NCBI GenBank assembly: GCA_023269565.1
Contig: JAHFTD010000016.1
Span: 1-36,176 of the forward strand
Length of the DNA stretch: 36,176 bases
Reading direction: 5' to 3'
Origin: Opitutaceae bacterium
Lineage (GTDB): Bacteria; Verrucomicrobiota; Verrucomicrobiia; Opitutales; Opitutaceae
Shown here piece by piece: positions 18,662-26,632 of this stretch (its first letter is position 1; each line of letters opens with the position of its first letter). Under the pieces are notes generated by a model. That model was not told the DNA's origin and made no database searches. It saw nothing but the letters and a program-made list of their open reading frames with translations. A program made the position numbers and the translations under genes.

Positions 18662-19102
18662 TCAGTTGATGCCGTGCGGATTGTCCGCGGCCCGGCCGCG
18701 GAAGGTGAGTTCCACCGTGCTCGCGTCGAAGCCCGCGGGGAGCAGCTCGTGGAGTAGCCGCATTGTGTCGTTGGGCAGGTCGATGTCGTGGATCTCACCG
18801 GTGGTTTCGTCGTGAAAATGCGCGTGCTGGTGCAGGTTCGGGCAGTAGCGGGTGGGGGCGCGCTCGAGGTTGACCTGGCGGACCAAGCCGCACTGCACGA
18901 GCGTTTCGAGGCAGTTGTAGACGGTGGCGAGCGAGATGGTGGGCATCTCGGCCTTCACGCGGGCGAAAATTTCGTCGGCGGTCGGGTGGTCGCGCTTTTC
19001 GAGGATGACCTTGAAAACGACTTCGCGCTGCGGGGTCGGGCGGAGACCGCTGTTGGTCAGGCGCTGGACAAGTGCTTCCTGTGATTCGGCGTGGGTGGGC
19101 AT
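18662..19102 (-). CDS. Fur-family regulator, Irr-like, heading the suf run
   Basis: A 146-residue Fur-superfamily repressor. The winged-helix part has [15 protein letters not shown] (19-33), [12 protein letters not shown] and [18 protein letters not shown], the DNA-recognition segment. The dimerisation half has [19 protein letters not shown] in place of the usual HHH...CxxCG, and neither CxxC pair of zinc-Fur/PerR is present. Loss of both pairs and the HxHF...E...DI pattern recall Irr of alphaproteobacteria. It begins the minus-strand suf run, and its upstream region holds a matching palindrome at 19158-19172, so it probably controls itself and suf. Iron, heme or peroxide as signal is inference. 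ATG 19102 is chosen over an upstream ATG at 19150. Confidence 0.88.
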   Translation of the reverse strand: MPTHAESQEALVQRLTNSGLRPTPQREVVFKVILEKRDHPTADEIFARVKAEMPTISLATVYNCLETLVQCGLVRQVNLERAPTRYCPNLHQHAHFHDETTGEIHDIDLPNDTMRLLHELLPAGFDASTVELTFRGRAADNPHGIN

Positions 19103-19157
19103 GGCGTGGGGGGAGTTGGGCAAAAGAAACCGATTGTGACTCAGTTTCAAGTGAGAA

Positions 19158-19172
19158 TTAGAATTATTCTAA
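19158..19172. promoter_or_regulatory. Irr/PerR-type operator palindrome upstream of regulator-suf run
   Basis: TTAGAATTATTCTAA is a perfect 7-1-7 inverted repeat, 56 bases upstream of the Fur-family start codon. It is AT-rich in a GC-rich setting. With its flanks it fits the alphaproteobacterial iron control element (TTTAGAANNNTTCTAAA) with one mismatch. It also resembles the PerR box (TTATAATNATTATAA) with two. It is the only such site I noticed. It is a likely autoregulatory operator for the suf run. Confidence 0.7.
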
Positions 19173-19250
19173 ACGATTGGCCAGTGCTCTGCTGGACAGT
19201 GAGTTACCAGTATCAGACGAGGTCTGATGTGCGCCTTGGAATAAGTCGAC

Positions 19251-20087
19251 CTAGAAACGCACGCTCAGCCCCGTGAACAAATTCAAATCGTCCGCCCGCG
19301 GCGTGAGCCCAAGGTTTACTCCGCAATCCAGCTGGGTGTGGCGGCCAATCTTGTAAGTCAGGCCGCAGTCGAACGCCGCGATGTCGGCACCACCCCGCAA
19401 CACCGTGGCCAGTTCCAAGTATCCGCCGAGTTTTGCCGTGAGCGCGTGCCCGAAGGTGAGCGTGTTGATCCATTCGGTGGTGTAGCCGTCGTTGCGCACC
19501 AGATCGAGCTCGGTCATCGCGCCCATATCCCAGCCGCCGGGCAGCGAGCGGGCGTAGGGAACGATCACGCCACCCTCGACGGACTTGTTGCCGAGCCCGT
19601 GCTGGTTGGTGGGCCACTTGACGAAGGGCATGAGGCCGAACGCACTGTCGCCGCGGTCGTTGCCCCAGAAATTTATCTTCAGGCGCGAGGTGACGTCGCC
19701 GAACCCGGCGACGCGCTCCCGGGTGCCAACGGTGTAGTCGTCGTTGTGCGCCCGGGTATAGGTCTCGATCACCGTCTGCAAGTCGATCTTATGAGTAAGG
19801 CCGACCTTCAGGTTGATGGTGCCAACGGAAAGTCTGGTGCTCTTCACATTTGCGCCTCCAGCCGTGTCGTGGTCCCGCGTGTAGCTGAAGAAATCCATCT
19901 CCATCTGCCACCAACCGGCGTCCACGGTGTAAGGGCTTTCGGTGAGATCCGGCCGGTCGGTCGCGAGGTCGCGGAGCTGCGATTCCGGCGCGCGGTTGAG
20001 CAGGCTGCAGCCGGACTTTACCGCGGCGACCGCGGGCAGCGCGAGCAGGGCGGTCAAAACGAGCGAGCGGCAAAGTTTCACGACCAT
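19251..20087 (-). CDS. Outer-membrane beta-barrel protein of the 'transporter' / phenol MetA-like type
   Basis: A 278-residue exported protein with an N-terminal signal peptide (cleavage likely after AVAA, about residue 22). After that it has alternating polar/hydrophobic strands and ends in a terminal aromatic (LSVRF), as expected for outer-membrane barrels. The early motif TDRPDLTESPYTVDAGWWQMEMDF is typical of proteins annotated as 'transporter' in the MetA-pathway-of-phenol-degradation family (PF13557). Substrate and function are unknown. It lies just beyond the regulator's promoter but is oriented the same way as suf, so it has its own unit upstream. Family placement is from memory of the motif. 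Confidence 0.7.
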   Translation of the reverse strand: MVVKLCRSLVLTALLALPAVAAVKSGCSLLNRAPESQLRDLATDRPDLTESPYTVDAGWWQMEMDFFSYTRDHDTAGGANVKSTRLSVGTINLKVGLTHKIDLQTVIETYTRAHNDDYTVGTRERVAGFGDVTSRLKINFWGNDRGDSAFGLMPFVKWPTNQHGLGNKSVEGGVIVPYARSLPGGWDMGAMTELDLVRNDGYTTEWINTLTFGHALTAKLGGYLELATVLRGGADIAAFDCGLTYKIGRHTQLDCGVNLGLTPRADDLNLFTGLSVRF

Positions 20088-20153
20088 AATGAAGTTAGCC
20101 TAGACTAATTTTGGTGGCCCGAGGCAAATCTATTCCACTTTCGCGCGGGCAAA

Positions 20154-20717
20154 TCAGGCCCGCCAGCACCAATGCCACGGTTCGTAGGCGATCCCGTGCG
20201 GATTTTTCCGCGGATAGGAGAGATGAAACCCGAAGCGCGCCGCGTGTTTCTTCAGCCAGCGGAACTCAGCCGTGCGGGCAAAATTCTCGTCGAGATTCGG
20301 GTCGTCGAGAGAACCGACATCAACGGCGCGGCCAGTGTGATGTTCGCTGCAGCCCGGAGCGGCGGCGAGTTGGAGTATGTCGGCGATATTCTGACCTTCG
20401 GTCAATTTCTGCCGGATGATTCGAGTCTGCCGAGACACGCTGCGGAATCCGGACATGGGCAGCAACTCGACGCCGTCCTGTTGTGCCGCATCACGCATCC
20501 GCCGCCACGCGGTCGCCGCGCGCGGCGAGAGCCGCACGGGTCGGTGGTCGTCGGGTGCACGCCCTATGACCCCGAGCCGCCGTGCTTCGTGTTGCATCGG
20601 CATCCGCCGCACCTTCGCGTAATCGGCGGGAATGCCCAGCTGGCGCCAGAGTGCTGCGAACGCGTGAGGGCGGTGCTTTCCGATCCGGGGCATCGGAAAA
20701 GACGACAGGCCGGCCAC
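20154..20717 (-). CDS. VanY-like M15 peptidase (D-Ala-D-Ala carboxypeptidase family)
   Basis: A 187-residue protein with the zinc site of the M15B/VanY family: SEHHTGRAVDVG (His127 and Asp133 as ligands) and YEPWHW (Glu179 base, His182 ligand). SGFRSVSRQ (89-97) is the conserved substrate-pocket motif. It probably trims or recycles peptidoglycan. No convincing signal peptide is visible from either candidate start (ATG 20717, or ATG 20693 at codon 9), which is unusual for a wall enzyme. A cytoplasmic LdcA-like role or an unrecognised export route is possible. Confidence 0.85.
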   Translation of the reverse strand: MAGLSSFPMPRIGKHRPHAFAALWRQLGIPADYAKVRRMPMQHEARRLGVIGRAPDDHRPVRLSPRAATAWRRMRDAAQQDGVELLPMSGFRSVSRQTRIIRQKLTEGQNIADILQLAAAPGCSEHHTGRAVDVGSLDDPNLDENFARTAEFRWLKKHAARFGFHLSYPRKNPHGIAYEPWHWCWRA

Positions 20718-20736
20718 TGGCTTGTCGAGTGCGATG

Positions 20737-21105
20737 TTATTTCGCGGCGGGAGTGGCCGGACGGTTCAGCCAGTAGGCGACGGCGAGCAGCGCGAGAGGA
20801 ACCAGTGGGCGGACGATTTGCCCGGCCTCGCCGTTGGCGAGATGGGTGTAGCCGGCTCCAAGCAAGACGACGCCAAGGATCATCATGCCATACTTGGATA
20901 ATTTCGGCACAAGCAGCAGGACCGCACCGCCGAGTTCGAGCGTCGCGATGACGGTGACGAACCACTCGGGATACCCGTAGTGCACGAATTTGGTGGTCCA
21001 CATTTTCGGTCCGGTGAATTTGCCGAGACCAGCGAGCCCCATTTGCAGGGCGACGAGCACGCGAATAATCCAGCCAACGATGACGACAGTTTTATTTTTA
21101 TCCAT
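20737..21105 (-). CDS. DoxX-family membrane protein
   Basis: A 122-residue inner-membrane protein with four predicted helices (about 8-26, 48-66, 73-90 and 97-113). The early segment VALQMGLAGLGKFTGP and the ATLELGGAVLLLVP segment fit the DoxX/DoxD-like family (PF07681). These are small proteins sometimes linked to redox balance or detoxification. Start ATG 21105. It is followed 20 bases later by the VanY-like gene and may share its transcript. Its exact function cannot be read from the sequence. Confidence 0.75.
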   Translation of the reverse strand: MDKNKTVVIVGWIIRVLVALQMGLAGLGKFTGPKMWTTKFVHYGYPEWFVTVIATLELGGAVLLLVPKLSKYGMMILGVVLLGAGYTHLANGEAGQIVRPLVPLALLAVAYWLNRPATPAAK

Positions 21106-21209
21106 GGGGTAGGGTGTGTGTGGGCAGCCTGCCGACGATACCTCCCATGTAAAGGTCACAGCAGGTGAACCGCAGGAATACGAGGCAAGGTGGGTGCGCC
21201 CCGCGCCAA

Positions 21210-22154
21210 TCAGAGGCCTTGCTCGGCGAGCCAGCGCTCGGCCTCGATGGCAGCCTGGCAGCCCATACCTGCTGCGGTGATTGCCTGCCGGTAGTGGTGA
21301 TCGGCACAATCGCCGGCGACGAAGACGCCGGGCGTGCGGGTCTTCACCTGACTGTGGCTGGCTGGAACAAAATAACCCTGCGCATCCGTATCGACCGCGT
21401 CCTTGAAGGGTCCGGTGTTTGGTTCGTGGCCGATGGCGACGAAGACGCCCTTCAAGGCGATGACCGTCTCGGCGTTTGTCTTGACGTTCCGCACCTTCAA
21501 GCCGCTGACCGCGCCCTGTGCGACCCCCTCGACGGCCACCGGCACGCTGTCCCACACCGGCTGGATCTTCGGGTGGGCGAGCACACGCCCGGCCATGATC
21601 TTCGAAGCGCGCAACGTGTCACGGCGGTGCACGAGGTAGACCTTGCTGGCGAAACGCGTGAGAAAAAGCGCCTCCTCGGCCGCGCTGTCGCCGCCGCCGA
21701 GCACGGCGACGTCCATGTTGCGATAAAACGCGCCGTCGCAGGTCGCGCAGGTCGTCACGCCCTTGCCACCGTAAAGCTCTTTCTCCCCAGGGATGCCGGT
21801 CAGGCGCGGTGACGCGCCGGTGGCGATGATGACGGTCTTCGCCCTGATCTCGCGGTCGGTGAGCTTGAGCGCGAAAGGCCACGCGGCGGTCTCGAGTCCG
21901 TTCACGGTGCCACTCTCATAGCGCGTGCCGAAACGCTCCGCCTGCTTGCGCAGGTTTTGCATCAATTCAAAACCGTCCACGCCGTTGGGGAAACCGGGAA
22001 AATTTTCCACCTCCGAGGTGGTGGTCAACTGCCCGCCGGGCAGCGTGCCCTCGAGCACGAGCGGCGAGAGATTGGCCCGGCCGGCGTAGATCGCGGCGGT
22101 GAGCCCCGCGCAGCCGGTGCCGACGATGACGACATTTTCGATTTTGGTGGACAT
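21210..22154 (-). CDS. trxB: Thioredoxin reductase
   Basis: A 314-residue low-molecular-weight flavoprotein that reduces thioredoxin with NADPH. The FAD-binding start is [19 protein letters not shown] (9-27), the redox-active pair is CATC (136-139, in [11 protein letters not shown]), and the NADPH site is [11 protein letters not shown] followed by HRRDTLRA. The C-terminal FAD motif is [23 protein letters not shown]. The GTGCAG variant has a cysteine where many have GPAG. ATG 22154 is chosen because ten extra upstream codons lack family similarity. It is divergent from the dipeptidase gene. Confidence 0.96.
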   Translation of the reverse strand: MSTKIENVVIVGTGCAGLTAAIYAGRANLSPLVLEGTLPGGQLTTTSEVENFPGFPNGVDGFELMQNLRKQAERFGTRYESGTVNGLETAAWPFALKLTDREIRAKTVIIATGASPRLTGIPGEKELYGGKGVTTCATCDGAFYRNMDVAVLGGGDSAAEEALFLTRFASKVYLVHRRDTLRASKIMAGRVLAHPKIQPVWDSVPVAVEGVAQGAVSGLKVRNVKTNAETVIALKGVFVAIGHEPNTGPFKDAVDTDAQGYFVPASHSQVKTRTPGVFVAGDCADHHYRQAITAAGMGCQAAIEAERWLAEQGL

Positions 22155-22270
22155 AGGAATGCGAGCGCGAAAAGAGCCCAACATTCCAGCCAGCGCAACC
22201 CCGGAGATGATGTTTGGGCCGAAAGAACTGGTTGCCGCGTGCCATTGTCGCCGCGTAGCTTCGGCCCTTC

Positions 22271-23428
22271 ATGACCGACGCTGAACTCGCCGCGCTGCAC
22301 GCCAGCTTCTTCACGATTGACACCCATATCGACACGCCTACCGCCTGTCTGATGCGCGAGGGCTGGGACTTCGGCGTGCGCCACGACTACGCCGCCGATG
22401 GCACTCAATGCGATCTGCTCCGCATGGCCGGCAACGCCGACGCGATGGTCTTCGCCATCTACACGACGCAGGCCGCGCGCACGCCCGGCGGTTTCGCCCG
22501 CGCGCACGAGTCAGCCGTCAAGGTTTTCGAGCGCACGCACGCGGTGCTCGCAGCCAATTCCAAGCTATGCACGCTCGCTCTCACGGCGGAGGACGGGTTG
22601 CGCCTCAAGGCGGAGAATCGCCGCGCCATCTACCTGAGCATAGAGAACAGCTACCCGCTCGGGCTCGATCTCGCCAATGTCGCCAAGTTCCACGGTCTTG
22701 GCATGCGCATGCTCGGGCTGAATCACATGCTGAACAACGACGTCGCCGACTCCTCCACCGATCCGCGCGGCGCGGAGTGGGGCGGGCTGAGTCCGTTCGG
22801 CCGCGAGATCGTCACCGAGTGCAATCGCCTCGGCGTCATCCTCGACGCCTCGCACGCGAGCGACGGCGCGCTGTGGGACTTGCTCCAGCACTCGCGCACG
22901 CCAGTCATCCTGTCGCACAGCGATTGCCGCGCCGTCTGCGATCATCCCCGTAACATCGGCGACGAACTCATCCGTGCGCTCGCGGCGCAGGGCGGCGTCC
23001 TGCAGATGAATGCGCTGCCGATCGCTCTGCTCCCGACGAAGGAAGATGGGCGCACCGCCGCGCTCGCGACGTTTCTCATGCAACTTAAGGACACGGAGCT
23101 CACGCCCGAGAGCCGCGTAGAACTGGCCAAGGAGTGGCGCCGCATCGATGAGAAATATCCCAACCCGCCCACGACGCTCGATCATTTCATGGAGCATCTC
23201 TTCCACGCGGTCGAGGTGGCGGGCGTCGACCATGTTGGCATCGGTTGCGACTTCGACGGCGGCGGCGGGATGCCCGGCCTGCGCGACGTGACGGACTTTC
23301 CCGCGATCACACGGCGGATGGTCGAGCGCGGTTTCAGCCACGCGGACATCGCGAAAATTTGGGGCGGCAATACGCTGCGCCTTTACCGGGCTGCGGCGGA
23401 TTTCGCGGTGGATCGCGGCGCGAATTAA
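22271..23428 (+). CDS. Membrane dipeptidase family (M19) hydrolase
   Basis: A 385-residue binuclear-zinc hydrolase of the renal dipeptidase family. HxD is at 19-21 (IDTHIDTP), the bridging glutamate is in SIENSYPLG (about residue 119), then LDASHAS and LSHSDCRAVCDHPRN supply histidines, and GIGCDFDGGGG supplies the late Asp. Members hydrolyse dipeptides, often including D-residues. No signal peptide is visible, so a cytoplasmic location is expected despite the family name. Start ATG 22271 fits the HxD spacing. It is a single-gene unit followed by a palindromic repeat. Confidence 0.93.
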   Translation: MTDAELAALHASFFTIDTHIDTPTACLMREGWDFGVRHDYAADGTQCDLLRMAGNADAMVFAIYTTQAARTPGGFARAHESAVKVFERTHAVLAANSKLCTLALTAEDGLRLKAENRRAIYLSIENSYPLGLDLANVAKFHGLGMRMLGLNHMLNNDVADSSTDPRGAEWGGLSPFGREIVTECNRLGVILDASHASDGALWDLLQHSRTPVILSHSDCRAVCDHPRNIGDELIRALAAQGGVLQMNALPIALLPTKEDGRTAALATFLMQLKDTELTPESRVELAKEWRRIDEKYPNPPTTLDHFMEHLFHAVEVAGVDHVGIGCDFDGGGGMPGLRDVTDFPAITRRMVERGFSHADIAKIWGGNTLRLYRAAADFAVDRGAN

Positions 23429-23452
23429 GTGAGTTTGCGGTGAGGCTGAACT

Positions 23453-23511
23453 GTAGGAGCGGCTATAGGCTGCGATTTTCAATTCTGCTCGCAGCGTAAA
23501 GCCGTTCCAAC
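23453..23511. repeat. REP-like inverted repeat (GTAGGAGCGGCT type)
   Basis: A 59-base imperfect inverted repeat beginning GTAGGAGCGGCT and ending AGCCGTTCCAAC, with inner TGCGA/TCGCA arms. It sits between convergent genes (M19 dipeptidase and ATP-grasp). Elements of the GTAGGAGCGGCTTTACGCCGCGA type are dispersed in many GC-rich Gram-negative genomes. This copy has several mismatches. It may act as a bidirectional transcription end. Confidence 0.6.
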
Positions 23512-23528
23512 AACCAAGCCGAGCACAC

Positions 23529-24728
23529 TCAGTCCGTCGCCTTGGCGGGCGCCGGCTGGCTGGCGTGGAAATCGCGGCGCACCTGCGCAACGTAGCGGCG
23601 CTCCAATTCCTCGACGCGGGCGAAACTCCTTGAATGCCACACAAGCCCGACGTGATGGCGCTTGGCGATGCGCAGCACGACTTCCTTGTCGGAGAAGACG
23701 GAGAGGTCGGGCCACTCCTGTCGAGCGAGTGAAATGAGCAGGCCGGCGTATTCCTTGCAAGTGGGATGAACCTTGTAGGCAGCTTCCTGCAGTTCGACCT
23801 TGGCCCATTCGGCCCAGAGGTTGAGTCCGGTCGCGGCCTGCACGAGGTCCATGATATTGGCGCCGCCGACGCGCGCGGAGGTTTCGAGAAAATGGAACGT
23901 GCCGTCGACCGCCTTGATGAACTCCGTGTGCGAGGCTCCGCGAACATGGCCCATCGCGCGGAGCACGGCGGCGTTCGCCACGATGAGCGCGCGCTCGTCG
24001 TCCGAGCCGTGCTCGCAGATGGCGGAGGTGAAGATGCCTCCGCCGTGCATGACGTCGAGCGGCGGGGCACCGTAGCGCGCGGCGATGGCGAAGACGGGTT
24101 TTTTCTCCGAGATGATGGAGTCGACGTGGAAGACCTGACCGGGAATGAAACGCTCGAGGACGTGGAACGAGGCGTCGTCGCCGAGCTGTTCGAGCCGCGG
24201 CCAGAGTTCGTCGGGGTGGTTGATCTTGAAAATCCCGAGGGCGGAGGCCTGCAGTCGCGGCTTGAGCAGCCAAGGGCCGGGGACCGTGCGCATGAACTCG
24301 CGCAGATCGTCGTGATTGATGACGGCGGTGAATTCCGGCATGGCGATGCCGGCCGCGCGCGCTTTCAAGCGCATGGCGAGTTTGTCGCGGAAATAACGCG
24401 CGGTCGTCTCGCCCATGCCGGGCACGCGCAAGTGTTCGCGCAGGGCGGCGGCGGTCTCGACGTCGAAGTCGTCAAGCGCGGCGATGCGGTCGATCTTGCG
24501 CGAGCGCGCCATGTAGCTGACGGCGCGGATGGTGTCGGCGCGATTCCACACCTTGTCGATATCAGGCATGAAGAAAATGTCGTCGAGCGCCTCGCTTGGC
24601 CATTCCGCGCCGCGGAGCGACTCGGAGGTGAGGAGGTAGACGCGCCAGCCCTCGCGCTTGGCTTCACGGATGAATTCGTGGCCCTTGTGGAAACTGGCGA
24701 GACAGAGAATCGTGCGGAGTTCGCTCAT
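23529..24728 (-). CDS. ATP-grasp domain enzyme of unknown substrate
   Basis: A 399-residue protein with an ATP-grasp ligase layout. It has an N-terminal pre-ATP-grasp Rossmann-like part (RTILCLASFHKGHEFIREA), then PGPWLLKPRLQASALGI (lysine for ATP), an FHVLERFIPGQVFHVDSI strand with the acidic metal region, and FHFLETSARVGGANIMDLVQAATG, the metal/ATP loop typical of carboxylate-amine ligases. The substrate is not apparent. Neighbours are unrelated, so context does not help. ATG 24728 is chosen; 16 upstream codons lack similarity to the fold. It probably forms an amide or thioester bond by acyl-phosphate chemistry. Confidence 0.8.
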   Translation of the reverse strand: MSELRTILCLASFHKGHEFIREAKREGWRVYLLTSESLRGAEWPSEALDDIFFMPDIDKVWNRADTIRAVSYMARSRKIDRIAALDDFDVETAAALREHLRVPGMGETTARYFRDKLAMRLKARAAGIAMPEFTAVINHDDLREFMRTVPGPWLLKPRLQASALGIFKINHPDELWPRLEQLGDDASFHVLERFIPGQVFHVDSIISEKKPVFAIAARYGAPPLDVMHGGGIFTSAICEHGSDDERALIVANAAVLRAMGHVRGASHTEFIKAVDGTFHFLETSARVGGANIMDLVQAATGLNLWAEWAKVELQEAAYKVHPTCKEYAGLLISLARQEWPDLSVFSDKEVVLRIAKRHHVGLVWHSRSFARVEELERRYVAQVRRDFHASQPAPAKATD

Positions 24729-24798
24729 GTTGGGGTGCCAAGATGTATGTCCGGGCCGCCGCGGGCCAACGAGCAAAATTGCCCCACCTCGCGCGTTT

Positions 24799-25584
24799 TC
24801 AGGGCGTAACCGTCTTCGGTAGGACTAGCGTAGCCACCCACCAGAAGTCGGGCCGGTCCTTCAGGGCTTTTTCGGCGAGCACGCGAGCCTCGGCCGCGTG
24901 TGGCGGTTTCGTCTGCAGAAGGAGATTGGCCAGCCAGCCCTCGGCGAGGGTGCGGCCCCAGTCGGGCTGGGTGGGATCGGCGATTTTCTCCGCCGCGAGG
25001 AGCTGCAATGCTTCCTGCCAACGGGCGAGGCCCTTTTCCTGCGTGCCGGGCTGCGGCGAATAAAACAGCAGCGTCCCATCGAACATCACGACGCGCGGAC
25101 TGTGCGGCGCGAGGGCAAGGGCTCGCTGCCGGTGTTCGCGAATCGCGGGAAAGAGTTGCGGAAACCGCGCCGTGTCGGCCCCGCCGATCGACATCAGCAT
25201 CCACGCGAGCAGGGAGTGGGCTTCGCCGTCGTCGGGGGTTTTCTCCAGGACGCGGCGCAGACGGGCGGCGCCGGACTCGAGCGAAGCAATGGCATCGGCG
25301 CTGTCGCCGTCCTGCAATTGCGAGGCGGCGAGCATCCACTCGGTCCACGCGGCGTGGTAAAGCGCGCGCGGACCCAGCGCCGCGTCGGCGGCGTGGGCGT
25401 CGAATGCGGTGATGGCGGCGTGGAGCCCGATCTTGTCGTTGTGAAAGTTCGCCTCGGTGGCGGTGTGCTTGGCCGCGAGAAAATCTTCGCGCGGCGCCGC
25501 GTTGGCATGCAACACGAACGCGAGGCCGAGCAGGTAGAGGCCGCGCAGACGCGAAGGGGAGGATACGGTGGGGTGAAGTTTCAT
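24799..25584 (-). CDS. Secreted helical-repeat (TPR-like) protein
   Basis: A 261-residue product starting at ATG 25584 with a basic, hydrophobic signal sequence (RLRGLYLLGLAFVLHANA) and a likely cleavage near residue 30. The mature part is all-helical, Ala/Leu-rich and organised in TPR-like pairs: YHAAWTEWMLAASQLQ, SLLAWMLMSIGG, and GWLANLLLQTKPPHAAEARVLAEKAL. No catalytic motif is visible. It is probably periplasmic and protein-binding. The frame extends upstream to 25686, but that part has no signal-peptide character. Confidence 0.7.
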   Translation of the reverse strand: MKLHPTVSSPSRLRGLYLLGLAFVLHANAAPREDFLAAKHTATEANFHNDKIGLHAAITAFDAHAADAALGPRALYHAAWTEWMLAASQLQDGDSADAIASLESGAARLRRVLEKTPDDGEAHSLLAWMLMSIGGADTARFPQLFPAIREHRQRALALAPHSPRVVMFDGTLLFYSPQPGTQEKGLARWQEALQLLAAEKIADPTQPDWGRTLAEGWLANLLLQTKPPHAAEARVLAEKALKDRPDFWWVATLVLPKTVTP

Positions 25585-25685
25585 CGGGCGACTTTTTCCG
25601 CCCGCGCCCCGGCCGGCAATGCCACGCGGTCTGAACGGTGATTTTTGCCGACTGAAGGGCACGGAAAGGTGACTGGAGCGGGGCA

Positions 25686-26204
25686 TTATTTCGCGGCGAG
25701 GTGCGCCGTGAAGTGTTGCGCGAAATCCTTCAGCGTGGTGTCGAGACCCAAAAAGTAGCGGGCGATAGCGCGGAAGAGCGGCGGCTTGATGAAACCGTCC
25801 TCGGTCACGGTGAGGCGCGTGTCGCCGTTTTCATTAGCGAGTTCATAGGTCCAGGTGCCGCCGAAGGGCAGCTCGTCGCCGACGATCTCGCGCACGAGGC
25901 GGGCCGGCGCCTGTTCCTCCTTGGTGCGAAAGGCGATTTGCTGGCCGTGCTTGTCGGTGTTAATGGTGAGCTGCGTTCCGTCGGAGCGCGTCTCGAAGCG
26001 GATGGATTTCACCGCGGGCCACCATTGCGGCATGGACGCGTAGTCGGTGAGCGCGGCCCAGACGGCGGCGCGCGGCTTGGGCACGGCGAACGAAACGCGC
26101 GAGGTGTGGCGCTCCGGTTGGGCGCGGCCGAGCAGGTAGAGGAGGAGACCGGCGAGCACGAGCAGGCCGACGAGGATACCGAGAATGATGAGGGCGATTT
26201 TCAT
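25686..26204 (-). CDS. Membrane-anchored SRPBCC (START-like) protein
   Basis: A 172-residue protein with one strong N-terminal transmembrane helix (about residues 4-26) and then a single SRPBCC/polyketide-cyclase-type domain: VPKPRAAVWAALTDYASMPQWWPAV (42-66) is characteristic. Alternating strands follow, then a long C-terminal helix (LGLDTTLKDFAQHFTAHL). Such domains bind hydrophobic ligands. Ligand and function are not known. It lies upstream of the helical-repeat gene on the same strand, separated by about 100 bases. Confidence 0.8.
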   Translation of the reverse strand: MKIALIILGILVGLLVLAGLLLYLLGRAQPERHTSRVSFAVPKPRAAVWAALTDYASMPQWWPAVKSIRFETRSDGTQLTINTDKHGQQIAFRTKEEQAPARLVREIVGDELPFGGTWTYELANENGDTRLTVTEDGFIKPPLFRAIARYFLGLDTTLKDFAQHFTAHLAAK

Positions 26205-26269
26205 GGGCGGGGAGCGGGAGATTAGCGGGGAGAAATTATTTCGTCAAAACGAAGGACTGGGGCGGAAAT

Positions 26270-26632
26270 TCAGAGTTGCGGGTTGGTCTGGCAGACGGCG
26301 AACGAAATTCCGGTCGGGTCGAGCAGCACGGCCATCGCGTCGCCGTCGGGCAGCACGGATTTCGGGATGAGCACCTGCGCGCCGAGCTCCGTGGCCCGGG
26401 TGATGCACGCGGCGACATCGGGCACTTCGATGAAGAGCTGCACGAAACTTTTCACGCCGGGCGGCGCGGGCCACACGCCACCATCGATGCCGGCGTCGCT
26501 GCCGCTGCGCAGCTCGCGATAGCCGAGCGCGTTGGCCTGATCGAGTTTCCAAGCGAAGAGCTTTTGGTAGAACGCCGCGGCCTGGTTGGGCTCGGGCGAG
26601 AGAATTTGCCAGCGGACGACGGGATTAGGCAT
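26270..26632 (-). CDS. VOC-family (glyoxalase/bleomycin-resistance fold) protein
   Basis: A 120-residue single-unit VOC protein: VRWQILSPEPNQAAAFYQKLFAWKL at the start, LFIEVPDVAACITRATELGAQVL in the middle, and MAVLLDPTGISFAVCQ at the end. This is the usual beta-alpha-beta-beta-beta pattern. The enzymatic activity is not predictable. Its start overlaps the end of the HTH gene by eight bases, so the two are translationally coupled and possibly functionally linked. Confidence 0.85.
   Translation of the reverse strand: MPNPVVRWQILSPEPNQAAAFYQKLFAWKLDQANALGYRELRSGSDAGIDGGVWPAPPGVKSFVQLFIEVPDVAACITRATELGAQVLIPKSVLPDGDAMAVLLDPTGISFAVCQTNPQL

Noticed and set aside
22565-24070. 501-codon minus-strand frame spanning the dipeptidase and ATP-grasp genes
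   Set aside because: It covers parts of two convincing genes and has no recognisable domain.
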